NCBI GenBank assembly: GCA_030697665.1 | Contig: JAUYPJ010000033.1 | Location: 1 to 35,669 of the forward strand | Length of the DNA: 35,669 nt | From: Candidatus Omnitrophota bacterium | GTDB taxonomy: Bacteria > Omnitrophota > Gorgyraeia > Aquiviventales > Aquiviventaceae | Reading direction: 5' to 3' | In this document: piece by piece, positions 1 to 7,055 of the stretch | Position numbering within the stretch: position 1 is the stretch's first letter | How the letters are laid out: every line of letters starts with the position of its first letter | The notes under the pieces: generated by a model | Told to the model about the DNA's origin: nothing | Database searches by the model: none | Seen by the model: the letters and a program-made list of their open reading frames with translations, nothing else | Position numbers and translations under genes: made by a program

Positions 1-183
1 CGTGATGGTGTCATAGGCTTTCTCATCTTCTGATACCGAGGAATCTGTGATGGTAAGTAGTTGAGGCGGTTCACCGTAAATCCCTCTAACCAACCGGAAT
101 ACCCTGCCTTCGAATTCAAAAAGGTATTCCGCGTTTGGCAAGCGAATATCTGCTTTGACGTAGCATTTGAGGAACTGGGCCAT
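1..183 (-). CDS. hypothetical protein, 3' end cut by window edge
   Basis: An ATG at 183 opens a frame of 61 codons that is still open at base 1, so only the N-terminus is visible. It begins MAQFLKCYVKADI and continues with an acidic, beta-rich looking stretch. I recognise no family. It follows, in the same direction, a small frame (204-350) and a GHKL-type ATPase gene (382-1866), so it may be the last member of that gene group. The local base composition is noticeably more AT-rich than the genes to the right, which could mean an acquired segment. Function unknown; the call rests on an open frame, a sensible ATG and the shared direction. Confidence 0.5.
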   Translation of the reverse strand, partial: MAQFLKCYVKADIRLPNAEYLFEFEGRVFRLVRGIYGEPPQLLTITDSSVSEDEKAYDTIT

Positions 184-203
184 TGGAAAATTGGTACCGG
201 TTC

Positions 204-350
204 TTAGGTTTTCTTGATCTTACTCTTGACAAGGCAGCGCGGTCGATGTCGAAGACGGTCTTGGACAATCTGCCTCATTATTTTGAAGAATGGATCGCGT
301 TCATCCAACCAGCCGCGCGCGTCAGCAAGATGGTTTCTGCTCGTCTTCAT
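204..350 (-). CDS. small hypothetical protein (48 aa)
   Basis: A short frame beginning MKTSRNHLADARGWLDERDP and ending in a lysine-rich tail. The chosen ATG at 350 has an AGGAAAGA purine stretch just upstream as a possible ribosome binding site. An in-frame extension further upstream would overlap the end of the ATPase gene. It sits between the ATPase stop (382) and the start at 183, leaving only 20 bases to the next gene, which is the spacing of an operon. No family recognised. It could be a spurious frame, because it is short and lies in AT-richer DNA. Confidence 0.35.
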   Translation of the reverse strand: MKTSRNHLADARGWLDERDPFFKIMRQIVQDRLRHRPRCLVKSKIKKT

Positions 351-381
351 TTCTTTCCTGATCCCCAGGTACTCATGCGGC

Positions 382-1866
382 TCACCCCTGCGTGCGCTGT
401 GCACCAAAGGCATCCTGCAGGAGTTTGCTCTGGCGGTCGAAGGCCTGGCGGGGGCTTCGGGGCTGCTTCATCATCGAGATCTCTTGGGTCAGCAGCCTGG
501 CGATGTAGAGCTCATACGCCTCGGTGTCCTTGGCAAAGCGCTGATGGAGGGGATGGTCGCGGTTGATGTAGACAACCGTGCCTTCGGTGTAGCACTCCGG
601 CCCATCGGCGCCCAGATGGTCCACGCAGCAGCTCAAGCCCTGCTCGCCGAGCTTCAGCCGTTTGATGACTGCCGTTGGCGTCAGGCGCTTGAGCTGAGGC
701 CGCTTGGTCCGTTTCCTCCGCGGGGAGACCATCGAGCGGCTCTCAGGCGCGATCGACTCCGTTGGGCCGCCCGGTTGTGGCGGCTCTCCGACCGCCGCCG
801 CCGGTCCTTGGCTTGCCGCCTCCCCACCAATGGGAATCAACCCTTCCGGACAGTAATCCGGATTGCGGATGAGCGCCTGCCGGACCCGTTCGAGCACGTC
901 GCTGAGCACCCGCTTCGTCCGGCGATTCTCCTTGACGTCGAGCAGTTGCTCCACCGCCTGCCCGACCTGGGCCACCACCCGCTCCATCGCCTCGCGAAAC
1001 GCCTGGTAGGCGGCGCTGTCCCGGATAAAGTCGCTGCGATCGCTCGTCAGCGGAAGAAAATCGGCATGGACTTCCCCGACCACGCGGGCAGCCACCGGCC
1101 CCCAGCGTTCCATGCCGAAGAACTCTCGCTTGACGAGCACCTGCTTGACCTTGCAGGCGATGCCGGCGCCAGCCATGTCGGCTTGCGAGGCAGGCACCAG
1201 CACGATTTCCCCATGAACCGTCCCGTATGGCGTGCCCTCCAGGAAGGGGATGTGCTGTCCTGTCAGCGGGCGCGAACTGAGACGCCGGCCATTCAGATAG
1301 ACGGCAAAGTCCGTGACCTTCATGGGGACGGTCTCAATCAGCCGTCGCTCTACCTCACTGAGATCAAAGGTCTTCGTCAGGCTGCTGAGGGTCACCCGCG
1401 TCCCGTCAGAACGAGCCTGATCGGGAGGCTCAACGCGCAGGGGAAGACTCCACGACTCGCCTGGTTGCTCCCATGCGGCTTTGTCGAAGCTCACGACGGC
1501 CTGAAACTCGCCTTGCTTGGTCCACACCTCAAAGCGGCTCGCCGCTGAGAGGCTGGCGAACTTCCCGATGCCGAATTCGCCGATGCGATCCCGCCCAAAT
1601 CTTGGCGAGCGACGATGGAGCCGCTTCTCGGGCGAGCCGATATTAAAGTACCGGCGCAGGCCTTCCAGATCCATCCCGGCGCCGTTGTCTTCAACCACGA
1701 CCTGATCGGGCGCAATGGTCACGCGCACCTCCGTCGCATCGGCGTCGTAGGCGTTGTTCACCAGCTCTCGCAACAGTTCAACCGCTTCGCCGTAGAGCCG
1801 CTCGCCAATCGTGACGAGGTGGCTCTTGTGAACCGTCACTTCCAGGGTCGCTGGGTAGGTTGCCAT
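382..1866 (-). CDS. GHKL/HSP90-like ATPase domain protein
   Basis: This 494-aa protein starts with a clear GHKL (gyrase B/Hsp90/histidine kinase/MutL) ATP-binding domain. The N-box ELVNNAYDAD is at about residues 34-43, the G1 box DNGAGM at about 59-64, and the G2-type lid GEFGIGKFA at about 96-104. A transducer-like region follows to about residue 270. After that come a proline/glycine-rich linker, a basic patch (PRRKRTKRPQ) and a C-terminal domain I do not recognise. There is no phosphoacceptor His domain and no topoisomerase or MutL C-terminus, so it is neither a standard kinase nor a mismatch-repair MutL. Stand-alone proteins of this kind often accompany chaperone, DNA-repair or defence genes. 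Its substrate is unknown. The start is the ATG at 1866; upstream AAGGCGG is a weak ribosome binding site. Confidence 0.8.
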   Translation of the reverse strand: MATYPATLEVTVHKSHLVTIGERLYGEAVELLRELVNNAYDADATEVRVTIAPDQVVVEDNGAGMDLEGLRRYFNIGSPEKRLHRRSPRFGRDRIGEFGIGKFASLSAASRFEVWTKQGEFQAVVSFDKAAWEQPGESWSLPLRVEPPDQARSDGTRVTLSSLTKTFDLSEVERRLIETVPMKVTDFAVYLNGRRLSSRPLTGQHIPFLEGTPYGTVHGEIVLVPASQADMAGAGIACKVKQVLVKREFFGMERWGPVAARVVGEVHADFLPLTSDRSDFIRDSAAYQAFREAMERVVAQVGQAVEQLLDVKENRRTKRVLSDVLERVRQALIRNPDYCPEGLIPIGGEAASQGPAAAVGEPPQPGGPTESIAPESRSMVSPRRKRTKRPQLKRLTPTAVIKRLKLGEQGLSCCVDHLGADGPECYTEGTVVYINRDHPLHQRFAKDTEAYELYIARLLTQEISMMKQPRSPRQAFDRQSKLLQDAFGAQRTQG

Positions 1867-1879
1867 TGGTGAAGCCGCC

Positions 1880-1990
1880 TTACGCTTGCGTCATGTCCCT
1901 GATCTCGCCCGTGAACTTCTTGGCGCGGTGGAGGATCTCGATGAGTTGATCCGCTTCCTCAAGAGGCCGATGGGGCGCGGGCGGCCTCAT
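1880..1990 (-). CDS. small ORF overlapping membrane protein gene (36 aa)
   Basis: An ATG at 1990 lies inside the last codons of the 1959-2951 gene in another frame. It gives a 36-aa peptide ending EEADQLIEILHRAKKFTGEI and a few more residues. The part outside the overlap (1880-1958) reads like a natural amphipathic helix and fills the gap between the two larger genes. It ends 13 bases before the ATPase start, so it could be a translationally coupled small protein. It could equally be the frame-shifted tail of the membrane protein or chance. No family recognised. Confidence 0.3.
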   Translation of the reverse strand: MRPPAPHRPLEEADQLIEILHRAKKFTGEIRDMTQA

Positions 1991-2951
1991 AGAAGTGGAG
2001 ATACGCGGCCGTGCGGGTGAACTCAAGGTAGACATAGGCGACGAGGTAGAGCAGGACGGCCAGCAGGATGATGACGATCTCTCCGACCCCGCCCATGAAG
2101 CCCGCGAGCGCATTGAGCAGCATGAAGCCGCCGTAGGCCACCAGCGAGATCAGCCCCAGCGACACGCCCAGCCCACAGACGCGCCACCACCGGCCGCGCG
2201 TGACCCGGAAGCTCGCCTTCAAACTGGCCAGGGGTCCCAAGCGATCGACGACGATCGTGATGAACCAGAACGACAACCGGACAGCGACCCAGACCAATCC
2301 CACTAGGACCGCCACGCCCACGATCAGCCCAAGCGCCACGCGAAGGCCCTCCGGCGCGGTGCGGGAGAGCGGCGAGAAGACCGCGCCCAAGAGCGACAGC
2401 AGCAGGACCAGCGCCGCCAGCGCCAGGAGCCCCAGCAGCGACGCGCCCAGCAGCGATCCAAAAGCCCTGGCGCCTGCCGTCCAGTACGCGGAGATCCGAG
2501 CCGGCTGGGCGGTGACCCGCTGAGCCAGGTAGCCGATTTGTCCCCCGGTGAGCCACAGGCTGAGCGCCGCGTAGACCAGCACGCACAACCCCAGCACCGG
2601 CCAGGCACGTCCGAACCATTCGGCCACCGCCTGTTCACGGGCGGCCGTCTCCTGGCTCTGGGGCGGCGTCACCGCAGGCTCCGCAGGAGGGGGCTGTTGC
2701 GCTGCTGGAGGTGTTGCCATCTGACCGAAGAGATCTTTCGCTGCGTCGCCACCCTCAACAAGAGGCGCCGGTACTTCGCTGACGGGTGCCGGCGGGACGA
2801 TCAGCTCTTGTGGAACGCCGGTGAGTGCGATCAGGCCGGTGACTGCGCCCCAGAGGAGCAGCCACCCTGCCGCAAACACGCCGATCCCCGCCCAACTCCG
2901 TCCCGCAGTGCGGAACCCTTGACCAATGACCCGTCCAATTCCTGGCGCCAT
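1959..2951 (-). CDS. multi-pass membrane protein of unknown function
   Basis: A 330-aa integral membrane protein. A first hydrophobic segment lies at about residues 22-45, followed by a proline/alanine-rich extracytoplasmic loop (about 50-115). Further hydrophobic segments lie at about 120-140, 165-195, 205-225, 255-280 and 290-315. The aromatic/charged motif SFRVTRGRWWRV before the penultimate segment resembles motifs in glycerophosphoryl-diester-phosphodiesterase-like and DUF-type membrane proteins, but I cannot assign a family. The start ATG at 2951 is supported by GAGGAGGGG just upstream. It is 45 bases downstream of the Nfu-domain gene in the same direction and probably belongs to the nfo-nfu operon. 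Confidence 0.7.
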   Translation of the reverse strand: MAPGIGRVIGQGFRTAGRSWAGIGVFAAGWLLLWGAVTGLIALTGVPQELIVPPAPVSEVPAPLVEGGDAAKDLFGQMATPPAAQQPPPAEPAVTPPQSQETAAREQAVAEWFGRAWPVLGLCVLVYAALSLWLTGGQIGYLAQRVTAQPARISAYWTAGARAFGSLLGASLLGLLALAALVLLLSLLGAVFSPLSRTAPEGLRVALGLIVGVAVLVGLVWVAVRLSFWFITIVVDRLGPLASLKASFRVTRGRWWRVCGLGVSLGLISLVAYGGFMLLNALAGFMGGVGEIVIILLAVLLYLVAYVYLEFTRTAAYLHFYEAARAPSAS

Positions 2952-2996
2952 CGCCCCTCCTCGTTGTGAAGGCCCCGTGCCACCCTTTCGCCTACC

Positions 2997-3266
2997 TTAC
3001 TGAACCGTCCGTCGCAAGATCTGCTCAGCCTGCGGCCCAATGACACCCCAATCGGCATCGGGCGTCTTGGTCACGGAGACGAAGTCATTCATGGCAAAAA
3101 CCTGGGTGATCCCTGGAATGCCAAGCAACTGCCGCGCCCACTCCGCCTCCGCCGCTTTGGCATCGCGGTAGGTGGTGCCCCGCTCAGCCACCACTCGGTT
3201 GAGCGTAAACTTCAGCGCGTTGGGGTTGGGGGTCTCCTGGACTCGAATCTCCAGCGGATCAGCCAT
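2997..3266 (-). CDS. NifU/Nfu N-terminal domain protein
   Basis: This 89-aa protein starts MADPLEIRVQETPNPNALKF, the hallmark of the Nfu N-terminal scaffold domain (PF08712). The motif ETPNPNALKF and the later GVFAMNDFVSVTK-like stretch (here TQVFAMNDFVSVTK) are both present. The C-terminal CxxC iron-sulfur assembly domain of full Nfu is absent, so this is a single-domain version. Its role in Fe-S cluster handling is inferred from family only. The start at 3266 is preferred over an in-frame upstream ATG because TAAGGAGG lies at the right distance. That purine stretch overlaps the stop of the upstream membrane-protein gene, which suggests coupling. Confidence 0.85.
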   Translation of the reverse strand: MADPLEIRVQETPNPNALKFTLNRVVAERGTTYRDAKAAEAEWARQLLGIPGITQVFAMNDFVSVTKTPDADWGVIGPQAEQILRRTVQ

Positions 3267-3279
3267 TTGTCGTTCCTCC

Positions 3280-4062
3280 TTAGGATGTCCGCGTGATGTG
3301 GCGCCGCACGAACACGAACGGGGCATACCAGAGGTACAGAAAAGCCAGCGCAAGGCCTTCCATCACCAGCACGTAATACGGCCATGGACCGGCGTAGTCC
3401 AGCAGGCTGGGCTGCGCGGGCTTATGGGCCAGATAGCCGTAGTTGGTGCCGAAGATCCAATTGAGCCCTCCTGCGGCTGCCGCGTAGAGGTTCGTCCAAC
3501 CCCACACCCTCCACACAGACCGGTGCGTTGCGCTGACCCGACCGGTCAGCGCCAGGTAGACCACGCTCACCACCACGCCGACATGCGTGAGGAAGAACTT
3601 GACCCACCAGTACTCAGGGAAACGATACCGCAGGTCAGGCGTCAGGATGGCCTGCAGGCTCCCGGCCAACGCCCAGAAATAGGCCAACTCGCTCACCAGC
3701 GGCCGAGCGCTCCACAACGCCCAGATGGTCACGAGGACCGTCAGATCGCACAACTGCAGCGGCAACCAGATCATCCCACCACCTGCCGCTGGGCCCAGAG
3801 GGCCCATCCGCTGCATGGCAGCGGATACTGGACCGTTGGTCCAGGCAGCAGGTGGTGGGATCACCCCGCGCACGGCCGCCAGGATCCACGCCAGCGCCTC
3901 ATTGGCGAGCAGGAAGCCCGCAACGCCTCGACGGAGGAGCAGATCATCCGTGAGCTGCAGGCGCCTGCGGGAGGCGCACAGGGTGATGACGCCACCTGCC
4001 ATCAGCGCCAGCACCGTCAGATGATCCGCACCGCCCGGGACAAACGGCCCCGCCTCCCTCAT
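3280..4062 (-). CDS. TIGR02206/YwaF-type integral membrane protein with in-frame palindromic insert
   Basis: A 260-aa multi-pass protein with the family signature GTNYGYLAHKP, followed by LLDYAGPWPYYVLVMEG near the C-terminus. LPLQLCDLT lies in the middle and a HLTVLALMAG start is visible. These mark the TIGR02206/YwaF family, whose function is not established. The ATG at 4062 is chosen because it overlaps the upstream stop as ATGA; an in-frame start at 4107 would overlap 49 bases. The unusual feature is a segment of about 30 residues rich in P, G and A (IPPPAAWTNGPVSAAM onward) between two membrane segments. It is encoded entirely by a palindromic cloverleaf-like DNA element (3774-3862). The frame is kept, so the protein may still be made with an enlarged loop. 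Confidence 0.85.
   Translation of the reverse strand: MREAGPFVPGGADHLTVLALMAGGVITLCASRRRLQLTDDLLLRRGVAGFLLANEALAWILAAVRGVIPPPAAWTNGPVSAAMQRMGPLGPAAGGGMIWLPLQLCDLTVLVTIWALWSARPLVSELAYFWALAGSLQAILTPDLRYRFPEYWWVKFFLTHVGVVVSVVYLALTGRVSATHRSVWRVWGWTNLYAAAAGGLNWIFGTNYGYLAHKPAQPSLLDYAGPWPYYVLVMEGLALAFLYLWYAPFVFVRRHITRTS
3774..3862. repeat. 89-bp cloverleaf palindromic element inside a coding sequence
   Basis: The outer arms ATCCCACCACCTGC (3774-3787) and GCAGGTGGTGGGAT (3849-3862) are perfectly complementary over 14 bp. Between them lie three perfect hairpins. TGGGCCC/GGGCCCA has loop AGA (3791-3807), TCCGCTGC/GCAGCGGA has loop ATG (3808-3826), and CTGGACC/GGTCCAG has loop GTT (3829-3845). The result is a four-arm, tRNA-shaped fold on either strand. 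It lies in frame in a membrane-protein gene. No protein constraint would explain four nested perfect palindromes, so I read it as an inserted palindromic element. Confidence 0.9.
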
Positions 4063-4370
4063 CGCCGCAGAGAAGACGGCTCCGCTTCCGAGAAACGTTT
4101 TGCCCACAACCTCGCTTCACGGGCCACCGCGACTTGAAAGTCGCGCGTGGTCCCCAGACGCGGCCACACCTCCCGCCAGGTCCGGAGGGCCGTCTGCACG
4201 TTGGTCAACAGCGCCTTCAGCTCAGCCGACCGCTCCTCCTTGGCGACGCGCTCGCACAGGACCTCGGTGTTGGCAAAGAGGTCGGAGAGCACCGCGGCGG
4301 GGCGTCCGGTGTCGATCGCCGCAGCGATGGCGCCGAAGCGGGCTGACACCTCCGTCCTGCCCGCGCTCAC
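4059..4370 (-). CDS. hypothetical protein (103 aa), alpha-helical
   Basis: A 103-aa frame starting with GTG at 4370, which overlaps the nfo stop as GTGA. It ends overlapping the next start as ATGA. These two four-base overlaps are strong evidence that it is a translated, coupled gene. The sequence is helical and charged (VAKEERSAELKALLTNVQTA; TALRTWREVWPRL) with no signal peptide or membrane segment. I recognise no family. It sits between endonuclease IV and a membrane protein, so its role cannot be inferred from context. Confidence 0.65.
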   Translation of the reverse strand: MSAGRTEVSARFGAIAAAIDTGRPAAVLSDLFANTEVLCERVAKEERSAELKALLTNVQTALRTWREVWPRLGTTRDFQVAVAREARLWAKRFSEAEPSSLRR

Positions 4371-5413
4371 GCCGCCACCCTGTGGAGCCCCACGGGCTGA
4401 CGCCCGTGGCCCCTGTTGACGCCCGTGGGGCGGAACCGCGCCGAAGCCGTGTTCTGCTTCGCCGGTGCCTTGTCGGCCCGGCTTCGCAGCAACACCCGCT
4501 TCGCCTTCTTCCCCGGGCTGACGCCCTGGGCTTCCGGCGAAGGCGGGTGACCGCGCGGCGCGCGAGGCGCGGACTCGCCGATCAACCGCCGGACGGTCGC
4601 GAGATTCCGCTGATCCTCCGCCTCGGTCTTCTTCGGCGTCTCAAGGATCCAGGGGACCGTCCTGAGCGACGGGTGGTTGAGGAGGCGGCGAAAGGCCTCC
4701 ACGCCGATGGCCCCTTCCCCGATGTGCCAGTGACGGTCCACGCGGGAGTTGAAGGCCGCCTTCGAGTCGTTGAGGTGGATCAGCCGCAGGCGGCTGAGCC
4801 CTACCGTGCGATCACATGAGGCGAGCGCGTCGTCCAACCCCTCGTCGGTATGGATCGGATACCCCGCGGCGAACAGGTGCGCGGTATCCAGACAGATGCC
4901 GACCCGCTCCTTCGCCTCCACCTGTCCGCGGATCACCGCGAGCTGCTCGAACGTATAGCCAAGCCCCTGCCCGGATCCCGCCGTATTCTCCAACAGGATC
5001 ATGACCGATGAGTCCGCCCCATCGAGCGTGCGATTGATGGCCTCCGCCACCCGCGCCATGCCGGCGAGCTCCCCTTGCCCTCGGTGGCTGCCGACATGGG
5101 TCACCAGGTACTGCGCCCGCAGCCGCCCGACGCGGGCGTACTCCTCTCGGTAGAGGGCGAGGGAGCGGTTCCACATCATCCGCTCCGGCGAGGCCAGGTT
5201 GAGGATGTAGGGGCTGTGCACCGCCAGCGGTTCAATGCCCGCCTCACGGCGCTCTCGGTCAAACCGCTCGGCCTCTTCTTCGGACAGGACCGGCGCAGCC
5301 CCTCCGCGCGGGCTGCGGCTGAAGATCTGCATGGTCGTGCAGGAAAGCCGCTGGGCTCGCGCTACCGCCTGCAGGAAACCGCCCGCAATGGAGATGTGCA
5401 CGCCTAGTCGCAT
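4367..5413 (-). CDS. nfo: endonuclease IV (apurinic/apyrimidinic endonuclease) with repeat-derived C-terminal tail
   Basis: Endonuclease IV cuts DNA 5' of abasic sites in base-excision repair. The 348-aa product starts MRLGVHISIAGG. Zinc-site motifs of this TIM-barrel family are recognisable: the AVHSPYILNLASP region, VTHVGSH, LLENTAG, GICLDTAHLFAAGY, RLIHLNDSK with HWHIGEG, and PWILETPKK. The family usually ends shortly after that last motif, at about 280 residues. Here about 65 extra residues follow, rich in R, K, P and A and encoded by GC-rich palindromic repeats (4387-4545). The catalytic part looks intact. The tail is probably an accident of repeat insertion that removed the original stop. 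It heads the minus-strand operon, with its start ATG at 5413. Confidence 0.93.
   Translation of the reverse strand: MRLGVHISIAGGFLQAVARAQRLSCTTMQIFSRSPRGGAAPVLSEEEAERFDRERREAGIEPLAVHSPYILNLASPERMMWNRSLALYREEYARVGRLRAQYLVTHVGSHRGQGELAGMARVAEAINRTLDGADSSVMILLENTAGSGQGLGYTFEQLAVIRGQVEAKERVGICLDTAHLFAAGYPIHTDEGLDDALASCDRTVGLSRLRLIHLNDSKAAFNSRVDRHWHIGEGAIGVEAFRRLLNHPSLRTVPWILETPKKTEAEDQRNLATVRRLIGESAPRAPRGHPPSPEAQGVSPGKKAKRVLLRSRADKAPAKQNTASARFRPTGVNRGHGRQPVGLHRVAA
4387..4431. repeat. GGGC-TGAC-GCCC palindromic repeat unit in nfo 3' end
   Basis: CCACGGGC (4390-4397) pairs with GCCCGTGG (4402-4409) around a TGAC loop. The longer arm GCCCCACGGGC (4387-4397) can alternatively pair with GCCCGTGGGGC (4421-4431), so TGACGCCCGTGG is present as a direct repeat. 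The unit codes for the last residues of the extended endonuclease IV tail. Confidence 0.75.
4500..4545. repeat. second palindromic repeat unit in nfo 3' end
   Basis: The core CCCGGGC-TGAC-GCCCTGGG uses the same GGGC-TGAC-GCCC centre as the unit at 4387-4431. It is enclosed by CGCCTTC and GAAGGCG arms. Between the two units, CGAAGCCG and CGGCTTCG form another 8-bp hairpin (about 4442-4485). All are read in frame as the C-terminal tail of endonuclease IV. Confidence 0.65.
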
Positions 5414-5431
5414 CGAGGCTCCGCAAAATTA

Positions 5432-5507
5432 TGGTGGAGCAGCGGGGGATCGAACCCCGGACCTCGACACTGCCAGCGTCGCGCTCTCCCAACTGAGCTA
5501 CTGCCCC
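5432..5507 (-). tRNA. tRNA-Ala (anticodon GGC)
   Basis: The minus strand folds as a full tRNA. The acceptor stem is GGGGCAG/CTGCTCC with one G-U pair, the D arm is GCTC...GAGC, and the anticodon loop CTGGCAG gives anticodon GGC (alanine, GCC codons). The T arm is CGGGG TTCGATC CCCCG. The 3' CCA is encoded (5432-5434). Length 76 nt including CCA. A sigma70-like promoter lies directly upstream. Confidence 0.97.
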
Positions 5508-5538
5508 AACGATTGGTGGTCATCGAGAGGAGGCTACA

Positions 5539-5567
5539 ACCATAACATGCCCCTTTCTTGCTGTCAA
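5539..5567 (-). promoter_or_regulatory. sigma70-like promoter for tRNA-Ala
   Basis: On the minus strand a perfect TTGACA (5562-5567) is followed by a 17-bp spacer and TATGGT (5539-5544, four of six matches to TATAAT). The tRNA begins 31 bases downstream. Confidence 0.75.
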
Positions 5568-5603
5568 CGATAGGGCCGCGAGAGGGCAACCAATGCGGTG
5601 ACA

Positions 5604-5612
5604 TGCTATAAT
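5604..5612 (+). promoter_or_regulatory. extended -10 promoter for nfeD-slipin
   Basis: TGCTATAAT is a perfect extended -10 element (TGn followed by TATAAT at 5607-5612) with no clear -35. Transcription would be expected to start about 7 bases downstream, at the ATG at 5620, so the mRNA may be leaderless. No ribosome binding site is visible upstream of 5611 or 5620, which agrees. Confidence 0.5.
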
Positions 5613-5619
5613 GCCCGCC

Positions 5620-7044
5620 ATGCGATCCTCGGCTGTTTCCATTCATCGTCGCATATTCCCCGTGCTTGCGATCGGCTGTATGCTGGGAGGATGGCCCCCC
5701 TTCGCTCAGGCGGCGCACGTCAACCTCATTGAGCTGGACAACCAGATCATCAGCCCGGTCACCCAGCAGTATATTGAGGAAGCCATCGGCCGTTCCGAAT
5801 CGGACGGGGCGGTGTGCCTCGTCCTGCAGCTCGACACCCCCGGCGGCCTATTGGAATCCACCCGCGCCATCGTCAAGCGCCTCATGAACGCGGAGGTTCC
5901 TGTGGTCGTCTATGTGGCCCCCTCCGGGTCGCGGGCCGGCTCGGCGGGCGTGTTCATCACGCTGGCCGCCCACGTGGCCGCCATGGCCCCTTCGACCAAC
6001 ATCGGGGCCGCCCACCCCGTGACCGTCGGTGAAGGGGGCGGCCCGGTGAAAAAGCTCATCAGGCGGATCAAGCGCGTGGCGGCGGAAGAAGCGGCCGGCC
6101 CCAAGCGTGGCAAAGGCGGAACAGATCGCGAGGTGGAAGAGGAGACCATCGAGGAAGAGCAGCAGGACCCCATGAGCCAGAAAATCATCAACGACACCGT
6201 CGCCTGGGTGACGACCATCGCCAAGGCGCGCGGCCGCAATGACACCTGGGCGGCCAAGGCGGTGACCGAGAGCGTCTCCGCCACAGAAACGGAAGCGCTC
6301 AAGGAGCGGATCGTGGATCTGATCGCCGCCGACGTGCCGGATCTGCTCTCACAGATTCAGGGACGGACGGTGACGCTCAAGGGCGTCGCCGTCGAGCTGC
6401 AGACGGCCGGCGCGCAGGTGGTGACCCTGCCCATGTCCAGGCGGCAGGAGTTCCTGGCCACGATCACCCATCCCAATATCGCCTACCTCCTGATGCTCCT
6501 GGGCACCCTCGGCCTGATCTTCGAGTTCACCCATCCCGGCATCGGCTTCCCCGGCATCGCCGGCCTCATCTGCCTGCTGCTGGCCCTCTACGCGTTCCAG
6601 ACGCTGCCGGTCAACTACGCGGCCATCGCGCTCATCGCCATCGGCGTCGGGCTGCTCATCGCGGAGATCAAGATCGTCAGCCACGGCCTCCTGGCGATCG
6701 GCGGGGTCATTGCCCTGACCCTCGGCAGCCTCATGCTGTTCGAATCGCCGGACCCTGAGATCCGGGTGTCGCTCCAGATGATCCTCCCCACCGTCGCGGC
6801 CCTGGCGGCGATCGTGCTGTTCGTGGTGCAGCGAGCGCTCACCGCGCAGGCGCAGCCTATCGCGACAGGCGCCCAAGGGCTCATCGGACAACTTGGTGTT
6901 GCCTCAACCGAGGTCCATCCTGACGGGAAGGTGTTCGTCCATGGAGAGCTCTGGGAGGCGCACAGTGACCATCCCCTGCGCCAGGGACAGCAGGTGCGCG
7001 TCGTTCGTGTCGAGGGATTGCGACTGTTCGTCGAACCGGTCTAA
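5620..7044 (+). CDS. NfeD-family membrane-bound ClpP-class serine protease
   Basis: Long-type NfeD (NfeD1b/STOPP) proteases cleave membrane-associated substrates and work with stomatin/slipin partners. After a signal-like N-terminus (about residues 1-30) comes a ClpP-fold domain with TPGG, then [11 protein letters not shown], whose second Ser after AG is the expected nucleophile. [12 protein letters not shown] carries the expected catalytic Lys. After about residue 280 there are four or five membrane segments ([14 protein letters not shown] onward) and a C-terminal OB-fold NfeD domain ending [13 protein letters not shown]. Length (474 aa) fits the family. An acidic insertion ([20 protein letters not shown]) lies just before the Lys region. 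The ATG at 5620 is preferred from the promoter position; the in-frame ATG at 5611 overlaps the -10. Confidence 0.93.
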   Translation: MRSSAVSIHRRIFPVLAIGCMLGGWPPFAQAAHVNLIELDNQIISPVTQQYIEEAIGRSESDGAVCLVLQLDTPGGLLESTRAIVKRLMNAEVPVVVYVAPSGSRAGSAGVFITLAAHVAAMAPSTNIGAAHPVTVGEGGGPVKKLIRRIKRVAAEEAAGPKRGKGGTDREVEEETIEEEQQDPMSQKIINDTVAWVTTIAKARGRNDTWAAKAVTESVSATETEALKERIVDLIAADVPDLLSQIQGRTVTLKGVAVELQTAGAQVVTLPMSRRQEFLATITHPNIAYLLMLLGTLGLIFEFTHPGIGFPGIAGLICLLLALYAFQTLPVNYAAIALIAIGVGLLIAEIKIVSHGLLAIGGVIALTLGSLMLFESPDPEIRVSLQMILPTVAALAAIVLFVVQRALTAQAQPIATGAQGLIGQLGVASTEVHPDGKVFVHGELWEAHSDHPLRQGQQVRVVRVEGLRLFVEPV

Positions 7045-7055
7045 GGAGGCTCGCC

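Noticed and set aside
214-1548. Long plus-strand frame of 444 codons
   Set aside because: It is antisense to the GHKL ATPase, whose motifs are unmistakable. The plus-strand product is low-complexity and typical of a GC-rich antisense shadow.
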